Position numbers and translations under genes: made by a program
Assembly (NCBI RefSeq): GCF_005889715.1
Contig: NZ_VCKW01000024.1
Location: 1 to 51,865 of the forward strand
DNA from: Actinomadura soli
Lineage (GTDB): Bacteria; Actinomycetota; Actinomycetes; Streptosporangiales; Streptosporangiaceae
Direction of reading: 5' to 3'
Length of the DNA stretch: 51,865 bases
Part shown: in pieces, positions 10,068 through 18,513 of the stretch
Numbering within the stretch: position 1 is the first letter of the stretch
Layout of the letters: each line of letters starts with the position of its first letter
Notes under the pieces: model-generated
Seen by the model: only the letters and a program-made list of their open reading frames with translations
What the model was told of the DNA's origin: nothing
Databases searched by the model: none

Positions 10068-10766
10068 ATGATCAAGGTTCTGCTGGTCGACGACGAGCGG
10101 CTGATCAGGGCGGGTCTCGCGGCCATCATCGAGGCCGAGGACGACCTGACCGTGGTGGGGGAGGCCGCGGACGGCGCGGAGGTGCCGGACGCGGTGAAGC
10201 GGCTGCGACCGGACGTGATCCTCATGGACGTGCGGATGCCCCGGCTCGACGGCATCCAGGCGACCCGCCTCATCCTGGAGTCGACGCCGTACTCATCGAG
10301 GGCGGACGACTCCCCAGACTCCCCGGGACCGGAGTCGAGGCCGCCGCGCATCATCGTCGTCACGACGTTCGAGAACGACGAGTACGTGTACGACGCGCTG
10401 AAGGCGGGCGCGAACGGCTTCCTGCTCAAGCGGACGCGTCCGGAGGAGATCCTGCAGGCCGTCCGGATGGTGGCGCACGGCGACAGCCTGTTGTTCCCGG
10501 CCGCGATCCGGGAGCTGGCCGCCCGGCACGCGCCGTCCGCCGGGGCGGGCGGGGCGCGCTGGCACGGGCAGCTCACCGAGCGGGAGGGCGACGTCCTGCG
10601 GCTCATGGCCAAGGGGCGCTCCAACGCGGAGATCGCCGAGGACCTGTTCGTGAGCCCGCAGACGGTGAAGACGCACGTCGGGAACATCCTCGCCAAGCTG
10701 CAGGCCCGCGACCGCACGCAGGCGGTGATCCTCGCCTACGAGACGTCCTTCATCACGCCGGGCTGA
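10068..10766 (+). CDS. LuxR/NarL-family response regulator with enlarged receiver
   Basis: A 232-residue regulator with a receiver domain (DD at 8-9, phospho-acceptor Asp54 in ILMDVRMP, Thr in VVTTF, Lys in FLLKR) and a C-terminal LuxR HTH (LTEREGDVLRLMAKGRSNAE...VKTHVGNIL). I favour the ATG at 10068, preceded by GGGGGAC; an ATG at 10050 overlapping the kinase stop would add six residues. Residues about 74-91, between the alpha3 helix and beta4, are a polar Ser/Pro/Asp insert of about 18 residues not usual in this family. It is the partner of the kinase directly upstream. Confidence 0.9.
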   Translation: MIKVLLVDDERLIRAGLAAIIEAEDDLTVVGEAADGAEVPDAVKRLRPDVILMDVRMPRLDGIQATRLILESTPYSSRADDSPDSPGPESRPPRIIVVTTFENDEYVYDALKAGANGFLLKRTRPEEILQAVRMVAHGDSLLFPAAIRELAARHAPSAGAGGARWHGQLTEREGDVLRLMAKGRSNAEIAEDLFVSPQTVKTHVGNILAKLQARDRTQAVILAYETSFITPG

Positions 10767-10850
10767 CTTTCGGCACGCCGCTTACACCTGATTTACCTGG
10801 CGGTAGCTAGAAATGAGCACAAGGGACAAAGTCTGACAGATCGGGGGATC

Positions 10851-11948
10851 ATGGACGCCGTCACTCTGGCCGAACTCCGCAAGCCGAGGGCCTATCCGGC
10901 GGTGTCGGTGCTGATGCCGACGCATCGGTCCGTCCCGGCCAACCGGCAGGACCCCATCCGGCTGCGCAACCTGCTGGCCGAGGTGCGGCGGCGGCTGCAC
11001 GGCGACGCGCGGGTGGCGCCCGACGCCGCCGACCACGTGCTCCGCGGCCTGGAACGCGCCGCCGGGGAGGTCGACCTGCGGCACGCCTCCGACGGGCTGG
11101 TGCTGTTCGCGGCGCCCGGCGGCGAGCACCACGCGTTCATGATCGCGCAGAACGTGGACGAGCGCGTCGTCGTGGACAGCGGCTTCGCCACCCGCGACCT
11201 CGTCGCCGACTTCACGCGCACCCCGCGCTACTGGCTCCTGTCGCTGTCCGACCACCGGACGCGCCTCTGGGACGGCCACGGCGAGGATCTCACCGAACGC
11301 ACCGGCGGCGGCTTCCCCGTCGAGCCGGAGCCGCTCGACGAGGCGGGCTCGGGACGCCACTCGCGCCGCGGGGCGCAGGGCGGCGACACGGAGCGCCACA
11401 GGCAGATCATGCGGGACGTCGTCGGCGCGCTCGACCGGGTCCTGGCCCGCGACCGCCGCCCGCTGATCGTCGCGGGCGTCACCCGCCACCAGGCGTTCTT
11501 CGACGAGGTGGCGGGCCCGCACATCACCGTGGCGGGACGCGTCGACGGCAGCTTCGAGGGCGCCGCGCCCAGCGCGCTCGCCGAGGCGGCCAGGCCCGCG
11601 CTCGCCGCCTACGAGGACCTCCGCGAGGTCGGTGTCCTGTCGGAACTGGAGGCGGCGCGCAGCATCCAGCGCTACGCGGGCGGCCTGTGCGAGGTGACGC
11701 GGCTGGTCGAGGAGGGGCGCGGCGAGCACCTCGTCGTCGAACGCGGCTACTACGCGCCCGCGGTGAAGACCGAGGGCGAACTCGTCCCGGTGGACGGCAT
11801 GCCCGGCGTCCTCAAGGGCGCGGACGTCGTCGACGACGCCGTGGACGACGCGATCGAGACGACGCTGGAGTACGGCGGCGAGGTCACCTTCGTCTCGGAC
11901 GGCTTCCTCGTCGACCACGACCGCATCGCCCTGGTGACCCGCTACTGA
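10851..11948 (+). CDS. eRF1-like baeRF family protein (baeRF3-type)
   Basis: A 365-residue soluble protein resembling the bacterial archaeo-eukaryotic release factor families, which share the eRF1/Pelota domain 2-3 fold and are thought to act at ribosomes or on RNA. Support is overall layout: an N-terminal VSVLMPTHRS strand-loop, a central PRYWLLSLSDHRTRLWDG, RPLIVAGVTRHQAFFDEV, and a C-terminal TRLVEEGRGEHLVVERGY plus EVTFVSDGFLVDHDRIAL. The ATG at 10851 follows GGGGGA. The 84-bp gap upstream probably contains its own promoter. Family assignment rests on recognition of pattern, not on an alignment; a role in ribosome rescue or hibernation is inference. Confidence 0.7.
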   Translation: MDAVTLAELRKPRAYPAVSVLMPTHRSVPANRQDPIRLRNLLAEVRRRLHGDARVAPDAADHVLRGLERAAGEVDLRHASDGLVLFAAPGGEHHAFMIAQNVDERVVVDSGFATRDLVADFTRTPRYWLLSLSDHRTRLWDGHGEDLTERTGGGFPVEPEPLDEAGSGRHSRRGAQGGDTERHRQIMRDVVGALDRVLARDRRPLIVAGVTRHQAFFDEVAGPHITVAGRVDGSFEGAAPSALAEAARPALAAYEDLREVGVLSELEAARSIQRYAGGLCEVTRLVEEGRGEHLVVERGYYAPAVKTEGELVPVDGMPGVLKGADVVDDAVDDAIETTLEYGGEVTFVSDGFLVDHDRIALVTRY

Positions 11949-11956
11949 ACCGCCGC

Positions 11957-11988
11957 GGTGCCGCGCTGTCGAGGTGCCGCGCTATCGA
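11957..11988. repeat. 16-bp tandem duplication
   Basis: GGTGCCGCGCTGTCGA at 11957-11972 is repeated with one change at 11973-11988. It fills the short convergent gap and runs into the stop codon of the reverse gene ending at 11982. Confidence 0.6.
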
Positions 11989-13727
11989 GGAGCGGCGTCG
12001 CAGGACGGGGCATGCCAGCTGACCCAGCGGATCGACCAGGTCCGTCCCGCGTGCGGCCGCCATCCCGCCGGGTGGGCGGGCCAGGACGCCTCCGGGTCCG
12101 TCTCGTCCGGCTGGGGCACGACGACGGTGCACACGCCGGGCGCCGGACGGCGGCCGTCCCGGAGGTCGACGCGGCCGACGCGCGTCCACCACACGGGATG
12201 CATGAGGCTGATCCTGACGGCCCAGTGCAGTGAGACGTCCGCGACGACCCCGCCCGCCGCCGGTCCCGGAAACGGCGCCGGCGGGGGGACCCGCCGCGGG
12301 GACGGCCCCATCGCGAACGTCAGCGCCGCGAGGTTGATCCCGGCCAGGGCGACGGCCGTCACGAGCGCGCCACGGCGTCCGCCCAGCCGTGACAGGGCCA
12401 GGAACCCGCACAGCAGGGCGCTCACGATGAGGGTCACGGCCGGCAGATGCAGCGCGCTCCGGTCGCCGGTCAGGAACGTGGTCTCGGGGAAGTCGAACGC
12501 GATGAAGGTGTGGGTGCGGAGCCGTCCGCCCGCGTAGGCGGCCACCCAGAGGGCGGCGCCCCCCAGCACGAGCAGGGACGCCGCGGCCAGCCGGATCGCC
12601 GCCCGCGGCCCGGAGCGCATCAGCGCCGTCACGCCGATCAGCGTGTAGACGAGCGCCAGGCATGACAGGTAGCGGCCGTACGCGAAGTTCCCGACCCGGT
12701 GCTCGTCCGGCAGCGCGGCCGAGGAGGCGTAGGCCACCGCGAAGGTCGCGGCGAGCAGCGCCGCCGCCATGATCCGGTCCGGGCCCGGTGTCCGGCGGCG
12801 GACCAGGACCACCGCGACGGCGGCCAGCCCCACCCCGGCCAGGCCCCACGTGGACACGACCAGGTACCAGATCTGCCCGGCGGCGCCCGACAGTGCCCAT
12901 TCCTGTCCCGGGACCGTGGTGATCCTCAGCTCCAGCGACGCGGCGAGATCCCGCGTCCCGCCCGGATACAGCTCGCCCTTGACGCGCGTGTTCAGCGAGG
13001 CCCCCGCCGCGTATCCGGCGAGCGCGACCGCGCCCCCGGCGACCGCGGCCCGGTCCCTCAGGCGGTGCGTGACCGCCACGCCGACGAGAACGAGGACGTG
13101 GACGACCAGGAACACCATCCCGCGCGTGTGGACCATCGCCGCGTAGGACGCGACCGCGCTCGCCGCGGCCGCGTCGAGGGCCCGGCCTTTGCGGACGAAC
13201 CGGTCGAGCGACAGCAGCCAGGCCAGCGCCAGCGCGGGCAGGACGGCGTCCGCGAGCGCGAACGCGCCGAAGAACGTCGTGGCGGGCAGCAGCGCCGCCG
13301 CGAACGCCACGGGCAGCGCGAGCGACCGGGCGAGCCCCAGCCGCCGCGCCGCCGCGTACCCGAGCGGGAACAGCGCCGCGCCGAGCAGCGCGTTGATCAC
13401 CATGACGATCGTGTAGACGGTCGCCGGGTCGTGCGAGAGCCAGTACGCCGGGGCGAGCAGCAGCGGATATCCGCCCTGGTAGAAGGTGTTCCCGGACAGC
13501 TCACCGCCCGCCGACCCGGCCAGCCACCGGGCCGCCGTCAGGTAGCCGGTCTCGTCCGGGTTCGCCGCCGGGGCCGTCCGCGCCCGCGCGAACCACAGGC
13601 GCACGGCCACCTGCGCCGCCGTGCCCGCCGCGAGCAGCCACGGCAGGACGGCGGGACGGCGGGCGAGCCGCGGGCCGGGCGGGGCCGGCGGGTCGTCACG
13701 GCGGGGCGGCGCGGTCGTGAGCGTCAT
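11982..13727 (-). CDS. Polytopic membrane protein, GT-C/GT39-like glycosyltransferase candidate
   Basis: A 581-residue membrane protein with around ten to twelve helices and a C-terminal soluble tail of about 110 residues. After the first helix it has ARTAPAANPDETGYLTAARW. An acidic Asp-Glu in the first extracytoplasmic loop is the hallmark of GT-C transferases such as ArnT and PMT, which use polyprenyl-phosphate sugars. A second acidic pair later in the family's loop is not obvious. I chose the ATG at 13727 (GGAG 10 nt upstream) over GTG at 13736. It diverges from the two-component operon at 13811, which may regulate it. Substrate unknown. Confidence 0.7.
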   Translation of the reverse strand: MTLTTAPPRRDDPPAPPGPRLARRPAVLPWLLAAGTAAQVAVRLWFARARTAPAANPDETGYLTAARWLAGSAGGELSGNTFYQGGYPLLLAPAYWLSHDPATVYTIVMVINALLGAALFPLGYAAARRLGLARSLALPVAFAAALLPATTFFGAFALADAVLPALALAWLLSLDRFVRKGRALDAAAASAVASYAAMVHTRGMVFLVVHVLVLVGVAVTHRLRDRAAVAGGAVALAGYAAGASLNTRVKGELYPGGTRDLAASLELRITTVPGQEWALSGAAGQIWYLVVSTWGLAGVGLAAVAVVLVRRRTPGPDRIMAAALLAATFAVAYASSAALPDEHRVGNFAYGRYLSCLALVYTLIGVTALMRSGPRAAIRLAAASLLVLGGAALWVAAYAGGRLRTHTFIAFDFPETTFLTGDRSALHLPAVTLIVSALLCGFLALSRLGGRRGALVTAVALAGINLAALTFAMGPSPRRVPPPAPFPGPAAGGVVADVSLHWAVRISLMHPVWWTRVGRVDLRDGRRPAPGVCTVVVPQPDETDPEASWPAHPAGWRPHAGRTWSIRWVSWHAPSCDAAPR

Positions 13728-13810
13728 GACGCCCACGCTCCGGGCCGACTGTCATGATCTTGTGCGCGCGATGTCCAGATCTCGTGACAAAGGCGGATGG
13801 CTAATCATTC

Positions 13811-14503
13811 GTGCCCGATACTGGTGGGGTGGCGAGCATTCTCTTCGTCGAGGACGATCCCGCCGCCCGGGCCGCCCTGGAGCTGGCGCTCACCCGCCAG
13901 GGGCACGGGGTGACGTCCCGGGCCACCGGCGAGGACGGGCTGGACGCGCTGCGCGCCCGGCGCCCCGAGATCGCGATCCTGGACGTCATGCTGCCCGGCA
14001 TCGACGGCATCGAGGTCTGCCGCCGGATCCGCCGCGAGGACCCGCTGCCGGTCATCCTGCTGACCGCGCGCGGCGACGACCTCGACGTCGTCCTCGGCCT
14101 GGAGGCGGGCGCCGACGACTACGTGGTCAAGCCCGTCGAGCCCCGCGTCCTGGACGCCCGCATCCGCGCCGTCCTGCGCCGCGCCGACCACACCCGCGTC
14201 GACCGGTCCGTGTACGGCGACCTCGTCATCGACCGGGCCTCGCTGAAGGTCACCAAGGCGGGGGCCGACCTGCGCCTCACCCCGACCGAGCTGCGCCTGC
14301 TGCTGGAGCTGGCGCGGCGGCCGGGCCAGGCGCTCACCCGGCAGCACCTGCTGTCCGAGGTCTGGGAGCACACCTATCCCGGTGACTCGCGGCTCGTGGA
14401 CGCCTGCGTCCAGCGCGTCCGCGCCAAGATCGAGGACGAGCCCGCCGAGCCGCGGCTGATCGAGACCGTCCGGGGCTTCGGCTACCGGTTCAACGCGCCG
14501 TGA
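13811..14503 (+). CDS. OmpR/PhoB-family response regulator
   Basis: A 230-residue regulator: receiver domain with acidic pair EDD, phospho-acceptor Asp58 (AILDVMLPG), Thr (LLTARG) and Lys (VVKPVE), followed by a winged-helix output domain ending RGFGYRFNAP. The start is unclear. GTG at 13811 gives six extra residues and GTG at 13829 (MASILFVEDD) fits the family better, but neither has a good Shine-Dalgarno sequence, so leaderless translation is possible. Its stop overlaps the start of the kinase by GTGA, showing translational coupling in a three-gene operon. Confidence 0.92.
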   Translation: MPDTGGVASILFVEDDPAARAALELALTRQGHGVTSRATGEDGLDALRARRPEIAILDVMLPGIDGIEVCRRIRREDPLPVILLTARGDDLDVVLGLEAGADDYVVKPVEPRVLDARIRAVLRRADHTRVDRSVYGDLVIDRASLKVTKAGADLRLTPTELRLLLELARRPGQALTRQHLLSEVWEHTYPGDSRLVDACVQRVRAKIEDEPAEPRLIETVRGFGYRFNAP

Positions 14504-15966
14504 CCGGGGACGCCGGCCGCCGGTTCACCGGCCTGCGGCTCCGGCTCGCGGCGGCGTTCACCGCGGTCGCGCTGCTGGCCGCGCTGCTGGCGTCCGGCAT
14601 CTCCTACGTCCTGCTCAGGCGCGTGATGCTGCAGCGCGCGCAGGACGCGGTGCTGAGCGAGGTGCGCGACACCCTCACCCGGCAGATCCCGCCCCGCCTG
14701 CCGCCGGACACGGCGGCCCTCATCCGCGCCCAGCTGGAGGAGGTCCTCGGCGACGCCCCCGGACGCAAGGCGGCCGCGGTGCCGGTGGCGCTGGACGGCA
14801 GGGTCAACCTGCCGCCCCCGGGCTCCCTCGACGTCCCCGTCACCCGGGAGTTCGCCCGGCGTGCGCTCCGTGGCGTCGTCTTCCAGCGCGTCATCCGGAA
14901 CGGCACGCCCTATCTGCTCGTCGGCGCGCGCGCCAGCCGCTACCAGACCACGTTGGAGGAGCCGTGGCGGACGACGCCGCCGATGGTGTTCGTCTCCGCG
15001 AGCCTCAGCCGGGAGGCCGCCGACCTGCGCCTGTTCACCCGCGCGCTGCTGATCGCGGACGCGCTGGCGCTGGTGTCGGCGGTCGGGTTCGCGCTGCTGG
15101 CGACCCGCGGCGTGCTGCGTCCGGTGCGCGGCCTCGCCGCCGCGGCCAGGGCGCTCGGGGAGGGCGACCTGGAGACCCGGGTGACCGTGCGCGGCGGCGA
15201 CGAACTGGCCGACCTGGCCCGCACCTTCAACCGCACCGCCGAGGCGCTGGAGCGGACGGTGACGGACCTGCGCGCGATGGAGGCCGCGTCCCGCCGGTTC
15301 GTCGCCGACGTGTCCCACGAGCTGCGCACCCCGCTGACCTCGATGATCGCCGTGACCGATGTGCTGGCGGAGCAGGCCGCCGACGAGAACGGCGCCGCGG
15401 CGCGGCTCGTCGCGGGCGAGACCCGGCGGCTCGGGCGGCTCGTCGAGCACCTGATCGAGATCAGCCGCTTCGACGCCGGCGCCGCCGCGCTCGTCCTGGA
15501 CGAGGTGCGCGTGGCGGACGCGGTCGCCGGGACCCTGGAGGCGCGCGGCTGGCGGGACGACGTGGCCGTGCACGGCCCGCCGGACCTGTTCGCGCGGCTG
15601 GACCCGAGGCGGTTCGACGTCGTCATCGCCAACCTGGTCGGGAACGCGCTGCGGCACGGGGGCCCTCCGGTCGCGGTGCGGTTCGAGGCGGCGGACCGGC
15701 ACGGCGTCGCGGGCGTGACCGTCGTCGTCACCGACCACGGCCCGGGACTGCCCGCCGACCTGGTCGACGTGGTGTTCGACCGGTTCGTCAAGTCCGACGC
15801 GGCACGCTCGCGCAGCGACGGCAGCGGCCTCGGGCTGTCCATCGCGAAGGAGAACGCCATGCTGCACGGAGGGACGCTCACGGCCGCCAACGGCGCGGAC
15901 GGCGGAGCGGTGTTCACGCTCTGGCTGCCCGGCCGCCCGTTCCCGGAAGGTGAGGAGGCCCCATGA
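14500..15966 (+). CDS. Sensor histidine kinase with HAMP domain
   Basis: A 488-residue classic kinase. Helix 1 is near residues 13-38, followed by an extracytoplasmic region of about 130 residues and helix 2 near 180-205. Then come HAMP (RPVRGLAAAARALGEGDLET), HisKA with His273 in DVSHELRTPLTS, and HATPase_c with N-box VIANLVGNALRHGG and G-boxes DHGPGLP and GSGLGLSIAKE. GTG at 14500 overlaps the regulator's stop. Its stop overlaps the ATG of the downstream secreted protein, so the sensor, regulator and exported protein are made together. The signal is unknown. Confidence 0.93.
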   Translation: MTGDAGRRFTGLRLRLAAAFTAVALLAALLASGISYVLLRRVMLQRAQDAVLSEVRDTLTRQIPPRLPPDTAALIRAQLEEVLGDAPGRKAAAVPVALDGRVNLPPPGSLDVPVTREFARRALRGVVFQRVIRNGTPYLLVGARASRYQTTLEEPWRTTPPMVFVSASLSREAADLRLFTRALLIADALALVSAVGFALLATRGVLRPVRGLAAAARALGEGDLETRVTVRGGDELADLARTFNRTAEALERTVTDLRAMEAASRRFVADVSHELRTPLTSMIAVTDVLAEQAADENGAAARLVAGETRRLGRLVEHLIEISRFDAGAAALVLDEVRVADAVAGTLEARGWRDDVAVHGPPDLFARLDPRRFDVVIANLVGNALRHGGPPVAVRFEAADRHGVAGVTVVVTDHGPGLPADLVDVVFDRFVKSDAARSRSDGSGLGLSIAKENAMLHGGTLTAANGADGGAVFTLWLPGRPFPEGEEAP

Positions 15967-16514
15967 GGGGGAGGCCGAGCGCGGTCGGCCCGGTGCGGAT
16001 GCTGTTCGCGGCCACCGTCGCGCTGGCGGCGCTCGCCGCGCCGGTGATGCCGGGGCTCGGCATCCAGCCGACCGGGATCATCAGCGCGGGCGGCAGGCCG
16101 GTCGCGGCGGGCAAGGCGGCCGGCATCACGGTCTATCTCCTGCGGGGCCACCGGCTGGTGCCGGTCGTGCGCCCCGGCCTCCCGGGGCACCCGTATCTGG
16201 GCCTCACCCAGCTCGGCGTCCCGGTCACCTACGAGGAGCGGCGCGGCGGTCTGCGCACCGAGGTGCCGAACGAGTGGGAGATGCAGGTCAGGCAGGACGG
16301 CATGCCGGGCGAGCTCGCCGTCGACATGATCGAGGAGCCGGCCCGCGGAGACGGGAGCTTCGGTCTCTGGTCACGGGCCGCCCTCGGGCAGCTCGCGTGC
16401 ACGGCGCAGACCGTGCCGGGGGTGGAACGGGTCGTGCTCGCCGGGCTGTTCAACAAGCGGCACGACTTCTGGACGACGGTGACCTGCGACGAGTTCGAGG
16501 ACCTTCTGAGCTGA
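15963..16514 (+). CDS. Secreted GerMN-like protein co-transcribed with two-component system
   Basis: A 183-residue protein with an N-terminal signal or anchor (VRMLFAATVALAALAAPVM) and no lipobox cysteine. The mature part follows a GerMN-like pattern: ITVYLLRGHRLVPVVRPG, then an LTQLGVPVTYEE segment, GLRTEVP, AVDMIEE and a final AQTVPGVERVVLAGLF. GerMN domains occur in sporulation lipoproteins and in actinobacterial proteins linked to two-component systems (compare LpqB of the MtrAB system). The ATG overlaps the kinase stop (ATGA). An accessory or ligand-presenting role for the kinase is inferred from this coupling only. Only two cysteines occur, both near the C-terminus, and could form a disulfide. 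Confidence 0.6.
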   Translation: MRGRPSAVGPVRMLFAATVALAALAAPVMPGLGIQPTGIISAGGRPVAAGKAAGITVYLLRGHRLVPVVRPGLPGHPYLGLTQLGVPVTYEERRGGLRTEVPNEWEMQVRQDGMPGELAVDMIEEPARGDGSFGLWSRAALGQLACTAQTVPGVERVVLAGLFNKRHDFWTTVTCDEFEDLLS

Positions 16515-16532
16515 CCGCCCGGCCGCCGGCCC

Positions 16533-16562
16533 AGGGCACGTCAGGGCAGGGCACGTCAGGGC
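16533..16562. repeat. 15-bp direct repeat, two copies
   Basis: AGGGCACGTCAGGGC at 16533-16547 is repeated exactly at 16548-16562, in the 65-bp convergent gap between the GerMN-like gene and the YdjM-type gene. Confidence 0.7.
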
Positions 16563-16579
16563 AGGTCCGCGCGGGGTGC

Positions 16580-17296
16580 TCAGCCGCGGGTGAGCCACTG
16601 GGTGGTGGTGTCGCCGAGCACCGAGCGGACGGCGAGGACGGCGATGCCGAGGCTGAGGACGGGCATGACGACCCAGCGCTCCACCTTGCCGTCCGTCCTC
16701 GGGATGACGGGGACGTCGATCCGGTACGGCAGCGGCCAGAACACCGGGCAGCCCCGCGGCGTCAGGCAGTCGCCGACGACGTGCGCGAAGCAGCCGAGCC
16801 CCACCGCGAACCCGACGAAGCTCATGTCGATCTTGTGCATCAGCCAGACCGCGGCGAGGGCGAGCGCGCAGTCGGCGAGCGCCGACTGGGGCTCCTTGCC
16901 CTCGAAGTCCAGCCCGACGCCGCGCAGCCCCAGCCCGACGATCATGAACAGGCAGGCCCACCACGCGTAGACGTAGTGCGTCGCGAGGATGTCCATCGCC
17001 AGGCCCATGGCGACCGCGAACAGGAGCGAGTGGGTCGCCTGCCGGTGCCCGCCAGAGAGCTTCCCGATCCACTTGCACATGTGCTCGGTGATCGGCCCGA
17101 ACGTGTTGGCGATGCGTCCGTTGTGATGGTCGATGTCGGGCAGGATCGCCGCGCCCGCGCACACCACGGCGCCCGCCGCGACCTGCTCCGCCGACAGCGA
17201 CACCGCGTAGTCGCCGAGCAGCCGCTCCTGGGCGATCACCGGCACGGCGCCGAGCCATGCCAGCGCCCCGCTGAGGGCGTGCGTCTTGCCCATCAT
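16580..17296 (-). CDS. YdjM/LexA-type membrane metal-dependent hydrolase family protein
   Basis: A 238-residue integral membrane protein of the YdjM family (Pfam PF04307, membrane-bound metal-dependent hydrolase). Family hallmarks are MMGKTHALSGALAW, the metal-binding LPDIDHHNGRIANTFGP, GHRQATHSLLFA and FAHVVGDCLTPRG. The His and Asp residues at these four sites line up as metal ligands within about five membrane helices. ATG at 17296 has GGGGGA 9 nt upstream. The function of the family is poorly defined; some members are SOS-regulated. The gap 17297-17444 upstream contains no gene. Confidence 0.85.
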   Translation of the reverse strand: MMGKTHALSGALAWLGAVPVIAQERLLGDYAVSLSAEQVAAGAVVCAGAAILPDIDHHNGRIANTFGPITEHMCKWIGKLSGGHRQATHSLLFAVAMGLAMDILATHYVYAWWACLFMIVGLGLRGVGLDFEGKEPQSALADCALALAAVWLMHKIDMSFVGFAVGLGCFAHVVGDCLTPRGCPVFWPLPYRIDVPVIPRTDGKVERWVVMPVLSLGIAVLAVRSVLGDTTTQWLTRG

Positions 17297-17444
17297 GTGC
17301 CCGTTCCCCCGCCTCTCAGCACGTCCCGCCGCCGTTCCAGAGCGGGACTCTAGCCCGCTACTGATCGTTTTCAGCGGCGGCGCGCCGAAGCTGGCACTAC
17401 GCCCGTTTGATGCGGGATGCGCGGCACCGGTTCCGCCCGGCGAG

Positions 17445-18494
17445 CTAGGACGTGACTGGGATGAAGCGCCAGGCGCCGGAGTCCTCGCCGGGCTCGTAGG
17501 ACGAGTCCAGGCGCTTGGCGACGACGCCCGGCAGCCCCTGGTCGGCGGCGGCGAGCCGGACGGCGTCGCCGTCGCCGGGGAACCAGGGCGCCGTCTGCCA
17601 CCGGGGCCCCGACAGGTCCAGCTCGTCGAGCCGCTCCCGGCGCTCCCGGTACGGGACGTCCAGCAGCGGATGCCCGTCCAGATGCAGCAGGTCGTAGATC
17701 ATGTAGATCTCGCGGCCCTCCAGGACGGCCAGCTCCCCGTCCAGCAGCACGGGCCGGGCGCCCAGCGAGGCGCCGAGCCGGGAGCCCAGCCCGCCGGGCC
17801 CGTCGACGGCGCGGCCCCGGTCGTCGGTGAACCGCGTCCGGCCGCCCTCGACGTAGGCGGGCATCCGCCTGCCGCCCCACGCGAACTCGAAGCCCCACGC
17901 CTCCTGGTCGCGCGGCAGCCGGGCCTTCTCGACCGGGCGCATCGGCCGCAGCGAGTCCGGCAGCGGCTCGGCGCCGGGATCGGCGGGCGGGTCCATCCGG
18001 TGGATCATCCAGTTCTTGCCGCGCGTGCGGAACAGCACGTAGCGGCCGGAGACCCGCGACCCGTGGATCACGATCTTGACTTCGCGCTCGGACCACTTCT
18101 CCGTCTCGTACGTCCCGCGATCCCAGATGGTCATCGTGCCGGCGCCGTACTCGCCGCGCGGGATCTCGCCCTCGAACGTCGCGTACTCCAGCGGATGGTC
18201 CTCGGTGTGGACGGCGAGGTGGTTGGTGTCCGGGCTCCACGGCAGGCCCTTCGGCACGGCCCACGAGACGAGCACGCCGTCGCGTTCGAGCCGCAGGTCC
18301 CAGTGCAGGCTGCTCGCGTGGTGCTCCTGGACGACGAAGGTGTCGTCGTCGCCGTGCGGGAGCGCCTTCTCCTCGGGGACGGGCTCGGGCGTCCGGCCTG
18401 GATCGCGCTTGCCCCGGTACGCGGCGAGCCGGTCGCCGCCGCCATCGCCGCCTTGACGGTCCTCGCCGTCCTTCTTCCGCTTCTTCGGGGTCAC
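17445..18494 (-). CDS. LigD-like 3'-phosphoesterase with degenerate ATP-ligase domain
   Basis: A 349-residue two-domain protein. Residues about 50-170 are a LigD-type 3'-phosphoesterase (PE) domain with its active-site residues visible: QEHHASSLHWDLRLE (His58, His64, Asp66, Arg68), EDHPLEY (His100) and GEYGAGT. PE domains trim 3' phosphates and ribonucleotides at DNA ends in non-homologous end joining. Residues about 185-349 resemble the LigD ATP-dependent ligase fold (LLDGELAVL, YDLLHLDGHPLLD, GVVAKRLDSSYEPG). However, motif I, normally KxDG, reads AWGG (Ala205, Gly207), motif IV lacks its Glu (Pro322), and motif V lacks lysines (AWRFIPV). Adenylyl transfer should be impossible. It follows the HhH membrane-protein gene by 19 bp. 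Neither Ku nor a complete LigD is in the window. Confidence 0.85.
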   Translation of the reverse strand: MTPKKRKKDGEDRQGGDGGGDRLAAYRGKRDPGRTPEPVPEEKALPHGDDDTFVVQEHHASSLHWDLRLERDGVLVSWAVPKGLPWSPDTNHLAVHTEDHPLEYATFEGEIPRGEYGAGTMTIWDRGTYETEKWSEREVKIVIHGSRVSGRYVLFRTRGKNWMIHRMDPPADPGAEPLPDSLRPMRPVEKARLPRDQEAWGFEFAWGGRRMPAYVEGGRTRFTDDRGRAVDGPGGLGSRLGASLGARPVLLDGELAVLEGREIYMIYDLLHLDGHPLLDVPYRERRERLDELDLSGPRWQTAPWFPGDGDAVRLAAADQGLPGVVAKRLDSSYEPGEDSGAWRFIPVTS

Positions 18495-18513
18495 GCCCGG
18501 TTCGTACCCGCGA

